Part shown: positions 32,795-36,779 of the stretch, piece after piece
How positions within the stretch are numbered: position 1 is the first letter of the stretch
How the letters are laid out: every line of letters starts with the position of its first letter
Origin: Gnetum montanum
Taxonomy: Eukaryota; Streptophyta; Gnetopsida; Gnetales; Gnetaceae
NCBI GenBank assembly: GCA_015680685.1
Contig: MNCI01005851.1
Coordinates: 20,302-57,080, forward strand
Length of the DNA stretch: 36,779 nucleotides
Direction of reading: 5' to 3'
The notes under the pieces: generated by a model
What the model was told of the DNA's origin: nothing
What the model saw: the letters and a program-made list of their open reading frames with translations, nothing else
The model's database searches: none
Translations under genes and position numbers: made by a program

Positions 32795-34063
32795 CTATTG
32801 AACTCCTTCTCCACATGACAGAAGGGATGCCACCTCTTATACTTATCCTCCTCTTGTTCCTACACACACTCCTCCTCTAATTGTAGAGTTACTACCTGCT
32901 CCTTCTATGTAGGGTGAACTACCTACTCAACCATAATAATGCAATGCTATGAGGGCTATTAATTTGCAACCCAATCATCAATTGGAGGGGTTGAATGTTT
33001 GATCAAAGAAAATACCTTTCTTTCAACATAGTAGTCCAACTAAGCCTTCACCTACGGTTGCGGTTGACAACCCTACTCTTGCCTCTTTTTCCATATCAAA
33101 TTCTTTTGGGCCTTCTTCAAACTAAACTTTGGTATGGATCCATGCTATAATGCTAACTAACATTATGTTTGATTAGATCTATGCAGGAAACCTTCCTAGG
33201 AAATTAGTTGATCCTGAAAGTCCTCTAATTTATTTGCAAATTACTGGGAATGAACCGTGCAAGGCTATTCTCGATTTAGGTTCTAGTGTTAATATGATTT
33301 CTCATGAGATATACACTAAATAGAACTTTCCTTCTCTCAAGAAGAGCAACATCAAATTAGAATTAGCAGACCAGTCCATCATTGTCCATTGGAATTGGTA
33401 GAAGACATTGTGACCACTATCTATGGGTGGTCTTATCCTGCTAACTTCGTAATAATCAAAGTGGAGAACTACAAAAGGGAATTTCTAATCATCATGTAAA
33501 GATCATGGCTAAGCACCATCGATGTAAGAATGGACATTAGAGATCTTTCCCTAGAGATATCTAAAGAAAATGCATTTGGAAAGATCGAGAAGAAGAGAGT
33601 TCTATGCATTGTGTATAACGATAGTGGGTGCAATTGTGTGCAAAAAATTTGGGCCATAAAGCAAGCATCTATCTCAGCATGCATGCAGTGTGCATCGATA
33701 ACAAAAATTCAAAGGTGTTTGTATGCAGCAACCACAAAACAAGAGGGTACCAAGTGGCTGATCGTCGATTTAGAAAGTAGCACACTTTGCATGGAACCAA
33801 CTGAGAGTTTGACATGTGAATATGTCATAAGCATGGATAAACTTAAGCAACTTTATCATCAACTCTCTGATGATACAAATGATGATACCTACTAGGGAGA
33901 GTTGGAAATTCCTAAGAACTTCAAGTAATATTCCCTCAAATTGAAAATGTTACCAGTCAGAATGGAATATATATTTTTGAAAAATCAGAAGCTAATTATC
34001 ATCAATGCAAGACTTGCTCTAGAATAAAAATAGATACTGTTAAGGGTAGTTAAAAGATGGTCA
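32795..34063 (+). pseudogene. Copy D: plus-strand gag-end, protease and RT-linker fragment of a related gypsy element
   Basis: Read on the plus strand, the gag end shows PPLLPIPTHTPP, then APSM*GELP and NAMRAINLQP. Next come MLTNIMFD, GNLPRKLVDPESPLIYLQ, the protease site AILDLGSSVNMISHEIY (DLG at 33273-33281) and KKSNIKLELADQSI. A frame break lies near 33385. It continues with LVEDIVTTIYGWSYPANF, LSLEISKENAFGKIEKKRV, a cysteine-containing linker (33530-33895) and IPKNFK to KLIIINARLALE, ending at about 34060 with LLRVVKRW. Each block aligns in order with A, B and C on the other strand but is clearly more diverged, so this is another subfamily. The array is inserted in or joined to its gag. 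Confidence 0.8.
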
Positions 34064-35460
34064 ATGCATAGGAAAGGTTTTGACCCTGGATTTATCCAAA
34101 TGTGTGTGCATCTCCAGTCCTCTGCCAGGTTCTCTTTTGACATGGGGGGGCGGCTCTGGGGCTTCTCCTCCCCTGGTCGAGGTCTGAGGCAGGGCGACCC
34201 CCTGTCTCCTTTGCTTTTCATCATTGCCATGGACCTCTTGCAGTCCTACTGTCGCACCTTGGGGGTGGAGGGCCTTGAAATTGCGGGGGTGGCTTGCCGC
34301 GTTGGGCACTACGTGGACGATACCATGCTTCTTAGCCGGGTGACGGTCCCACAGGCCCAGTGTATCAACCTGGCTCTGTCCCGATTGGCCGCCGAGTTAG
34401 GCTTAGAAATCAACTGCACCAAGTCAGTGGTGCACTTCATTAATGTGGACCCGCAGGTGCAGCACCGGGTTACACAAACTCTGAACGTGCAACCTGGGAA
34501 GAACACCGATACCTACCTGGGTATCCCGCTGTTCTAGTGGTGGCGGAACAATTCTTGGACCCCCCTCTTGGCCAAGCTTGAGCACCGTATCAATCACTGG
34601 GCAAACCGATTCCTTACATGCAAAGGCCGCCTCCTCATGGCCACTGGGATCCTTGCGGCCACCTCGCGCTTTGTGGCGGCGGTCGCCGTGCCCCCCGTGG
34701 CCATCATCCACCAGATCAACACCTGAATCCGCGGTTTCCTGTGGCGGGGGGGCAAAGGGGGGAGCAAACTCCATCTTGTCAATTGGCATTGCGCGGCCCG
34801 TCCTCGTACAGTGGGGGGGCTAGGGGTCACCGTGTTCGAGGATGAGTGTGCGATGGGGCAGCAGCGGCTGGTCCGTCAGCTCACTCGTGCTCGGGGGAGT
34901 GCAGTCAGTGGGGTCGTATCGTTCACCGAAAGTACACGCCCTAGATGTCTGCTTCGCATGTCTCAAGGCCTTGGATGACTCTCTGCCAGCACGTGTGGCA
35001 GATGTTGAATTTGAACTAGCTCCACCTCGAGCCGCGCATCCTTTTGACCCATAAATACCCCCCTGAGGACAGTTGGATGGCAGTTTGGCGCAGGCGGCTC
35101 CCTAAGAAAGTAAAACTCTTTCTCTGGCTGCTCAAATCTGCTGCGCTCCCCGTTTGTGTGTTCCTACAACAGCGTAGTGTCTTGCAGGACCCCACGTGTC
35201 TGCGTTGTGGCCATGACCCCGAGACCCTTAACCACTTCATTTATGACTGCCCCTGCATGTGCGCCACTTGACGCGCATGCAGAAGACCACCCCCCCCCCC
35301 GCGGTAATTTGATGACGATTCCTGGTCGACGCTTTTACTTTGGCACGCCTGGAAGGCGCGGAATCACACAGTTTTCACTCAGGCGGCTACCCCCCCTCCC
35401 CAGCAACTTATCCAGCAGACTCGCCGGTCGTGGCGTGAGATTGTGGCCGCTATGGGGCAG
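34064..35460 (+). pseudogene. 5'-truncated LINE ORF2: reverse transcriptase and RT zinc-binding tail
   Basis: A non-LTR RT beginning mid-domain: HRKGFDPGFIQMCVHLQS, FSSPGRGLRQGDPLSPLLF, active site HYVDDTMLL (YVDD at 34310-34321, usual YADD), LGLEINCTKSV and DTYLGIPLF. Past a TAG at 34535-34537 the same frame gives WWRNNSWTPLLAKLEHRINH, WANRFLTCKGRLLMATGIL, IRGFLWRGGKGGSKLHLV and TVGGLGV, the usual plant LINE order. A frameshift leads to the zf-RVT domain (35044-35271) PKKVKLFLWLLKSAALPV, CLRCGHDPETLNHFIYDC, then after stops WHAWKARNHTVF (35341 on). GC content is far above the array. Truncation at the 5' side is typical of LINE insertion; no poly(A) tail is visible. Confidence 0.85.
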
Positions 35461-36213
35461 ACGCTGACGTACGATCCTGGCTGCGTGGACTTCCAGGCAG
35501 ATGAGGAGCTGTGGCGGATGGTTTGCCAATGCGGATGGGATGCCCTGCTGCAGCGGCTGGTCGGGAACCCTGACTTGTCTAACAACTCTTTCTTTACCAA
35601 CTGGCGCGGTGATCAGACCTTCTTCCATGGCCGTGTAATTCGCCTGACAGAGGATGCTCTGGCCAACTACCTGGGGATCCCGGCTGCTGGGGAGATCATC
35701 CTGCCAACCTCCCGTGGCCTCCATAACTCGACGACCTTTTTCGAGGGGCTTTCCCCGAGAACGCAGAGCCGTCAGGTCCCTCGGACGTCCCTTCCACGCC
35801 TTTGGGCTCATGCGGCCATCTTGGTCGAGCGCTTCTTTGTGCAGTCGGGGAATGTGTCCAAACTCAAGGGGCTGCATTTCACCTTCCTGCGGTGCTTAAG
35901 GGAGGGTACTCGGGTAAACCTGCCGCGCTTCTTCCTTGAGGCCCTCCGCCTTCAGCGGCGGGGTCACCGTTCGGGACTTATTTTGGCCCTGTGGAGGGGG
36001 GCGGGACGGCAGGGGGCACCGGGCCCTTCCTCTGCCCCCACTAGGGGCCGTTGCGCTGCCCCACCTCCTGCTTCCCCCCTTCCTCCACTCCGTGATGACG
36101 GGCCACTCTCCACCTTTCCTGGGGCCGCCGCTCCCACCGCAACCCTGCCCTCTCGCCCGCCCCCCAGTGTCCCCCGCACTGGGAGGTGTAGCTTCAACAA
36201 GCTGTTGCTATAG
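35452..36213 (+). CDS. Plant 'transposon protein' domain ORF, GC-rich, relative of the gypsy third ORF
   Basis: First ATG is at 35452; the frame is already open from 35308, where it encodes the LINE tail, with no stop between. The N-terminal part has FQADEELWRMVCQCGWDALL and NNSFFTNW. Next are FHGRVIRLTEDALANYLGIP, matching the pattern of VSYSTEAIVQALGLP in the gypsy ORF, LVERFFVQSGNVSKLKG, FLRCLREGTRVNLPRFFLEAL and GLILALWRGAGR, the counterpart of PYLIRKLCKRARI. The tail (about residues 185-250) is rich in Pro, Ala and Arg and may be out of frame. The domain is known from ORFs of plant LTR retroelements; its function is unknown. It stops at TAG 36211-36213, but a coiled coil follows in another frame. 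Confidence 0.55.
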   Translation: MGQTLTYDPGCVDFQADEELWRMVCQCGWDALLQRLVGNPDLSNNSFFTNWRGDQTFFHGRVIRLTEDALANYLGIPAAGEIILPTSRGLHNSTTFFEGLSPRTQSRQVPRTSLPRLWAHAAILVERFFVQSGNVSKLKGLHFTFLRCLREGTRVNLPRFFLEALRLQRRGHRSGLILALWRGAGRQGAPGPSSAPTRGRCAAPPPASPLPPLRDDGPLSTFPGAAAPTATLPSRPPPSVPRTGRCSFNKLLL

Positions 36214-36531
36214 CTCGGGAGGCCGGGCAACGACCCTCGGAGAGTCGGTGGACCGAGGCCCTGGCCAAGTGGCATGTCGACCATGATGCCCAGCTCCAGG
36301 AACAAGCCCAGTAGCTGAACAGGCAGCATACGCTCGTAATGGAGACCTTGCGTGCCCAGCTCACGGATGAGCTCCGGGACCGGATTAGGGAGGAGCTGCG
36401 CCAGGAGGAGGTGGACCGACAGGCCCAGGAGGTGGCGGCCCAGGAGGAGCAGGAACGTCTGCAGGAGGAAGAGGTGCAACGGCAACGGCAACTCGACCGG
36501 GCGCATCAGGACAGCGCCCGCCAGTGGCTCA
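36192..36531 (+). pseudogene. Coiled-coil continuation of the transposon-protein ORF
   Basis: In a different frame from the previous ORF: WTEALAKWHVDHDAQLQ, a TAG at 36312-36314, then LVMETLRAQLTDELRDRIRE, ELRQEEVDRQAQEVAAQEEQ and ERLQEEEVQRQRQLDRAHQD. This is a charged Glu/Gln/Arg heptad-type coiled coil. After a run of nine Gs (36532-36540) a further frame reads RWRIRRMSARFHPYVGD and GFQQATNLSVPATSF up to a C-run. The order domain, proline-rich linker, coiled coil repeats that of the gypsy third ORF, so one gene with two frameshifts is likely. Confidence 0.5.
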
Positions 36532-36750
36532 GGGGGGGGGCCGCTGCCCGTATAGCATCCTTGGAATTAGCTGTGAGAGCTCCTGGGGGGAGCTTAGATG
36601 GCGCATCCGGCGCATGTCCGCTAGATTCCACCCGTATGTGGGGGATTCTTCGCCGGATCGGCGTAGGCGCAAGGCTCTTCTGCAGGGGTTTCAACAGGCC
36701 ACGAACCTCAGTGTGCCTGCCACCAGCTTCCGACCCACCCCTAGCCCCTT

Positions 36751-36772
36751 CCCCCCCCCCCCCCCCCCCCCC
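36751..36772. repeat. Poly(C) run, 22 bases
   Basis: Uninterrupted C22 seven bases before the window end; a shorter run (C11) lies at 35290-35300. Long C homopolymers are prone to sequencing and assembly error, so downstream frame calls are unsafe. Confidence 0.9.
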
Positions 36773-36779
36773 TCGCTTG

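Noticed and set aside
35335-35877. Long minus-strand open frames at 35335-35877 and 35964-36506
   Set aside because: High GC lengthens antisense frames; the plus strand has recognisable domain motifs over the same bases.
1-36779. CRISPR array, prokaryotic operon or defence system
   Set aside because: The tandem repeats lack unique spacers of constant size, and all recognised proteins are plant retroelement proteins.

Overview
The window is land-plant nuclear DNA made almost entirely of decayed retroelements. I see no host gene, rRNA, tRNA or CRISPR array. The evidence for a plant is an Athila/Tat-like Ty3/gypsy pol (RT motifs FLDGYSGYNQI and VFMDDF, integrase after RNase H), a primer-binding site related to the plant tRNA-Asp type, an extra ORF with a plant-specific retroelement domain, and a LINE carrying a plant-type RT zinc-binding domain. 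The species cannot be named from this; nested old elements suggest a large, repeat-rich genome.

Layout. (1) 1-566: the end of an open frame and an unclassified CpG-containing stretch. (2) 567-32794: three related Ty3/gypsy elements head to tail, all on the minus strand and sharing LTRs: truncated and rearranged element A (567-7910), full-length B (7025-20352) and full-length C (19462-32794). The LTRs are at 7025-7910, 19462-20352 and 31904-32794 (886, 891 and 891 bp), each bounded by TGATGA/TCATCA; the internal regions of B and C are both about 11.55 kb. (3) 32795-34063: part of a fourth, more divergent copy (D) on the plus strand, covering the gag end, protease and RT start. (4) 34064-36779: an abruptly GC-rich plus-strand block with a 5'-truncated LINE RT and zinc-binding tail, running in an open frame into a second copy of the plant 'transposon protein' domain, followed by a proline-rich stretch and a coiled coil.

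Element plan, read on the minus strand: LTR, PBS, gag (with an unusual CX2CX3HX3C knuckle), protease, RT, RNase H, integrase with a GPY-type tail, a roughly 2.2 kb untranslated spacer, a minisatellite built on CCCTAGGG, a third ORF of more than 900 codons (N-terminal charged region, transposon-protein domain, proline-rich linker, long coiled coil), PPT, LTR. The spacer holds a TATA box and repeats resembling those in the LTR U3, so the third ORF may have had its own promoter. None of the copies looks functional: all carry many stops, and catalytic residues are lost. By eye B and C differ by roughly 10-15 percent, mostly by transitions, as expected for old methylated DNA. One 143-bp spacer segment is nearly identical between them.

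The points most worth following up are the third ORF and its relative in the GC-rich block, the LTR-like internal promoter, the 143-bp conserved island, and the scrambled order of element A.
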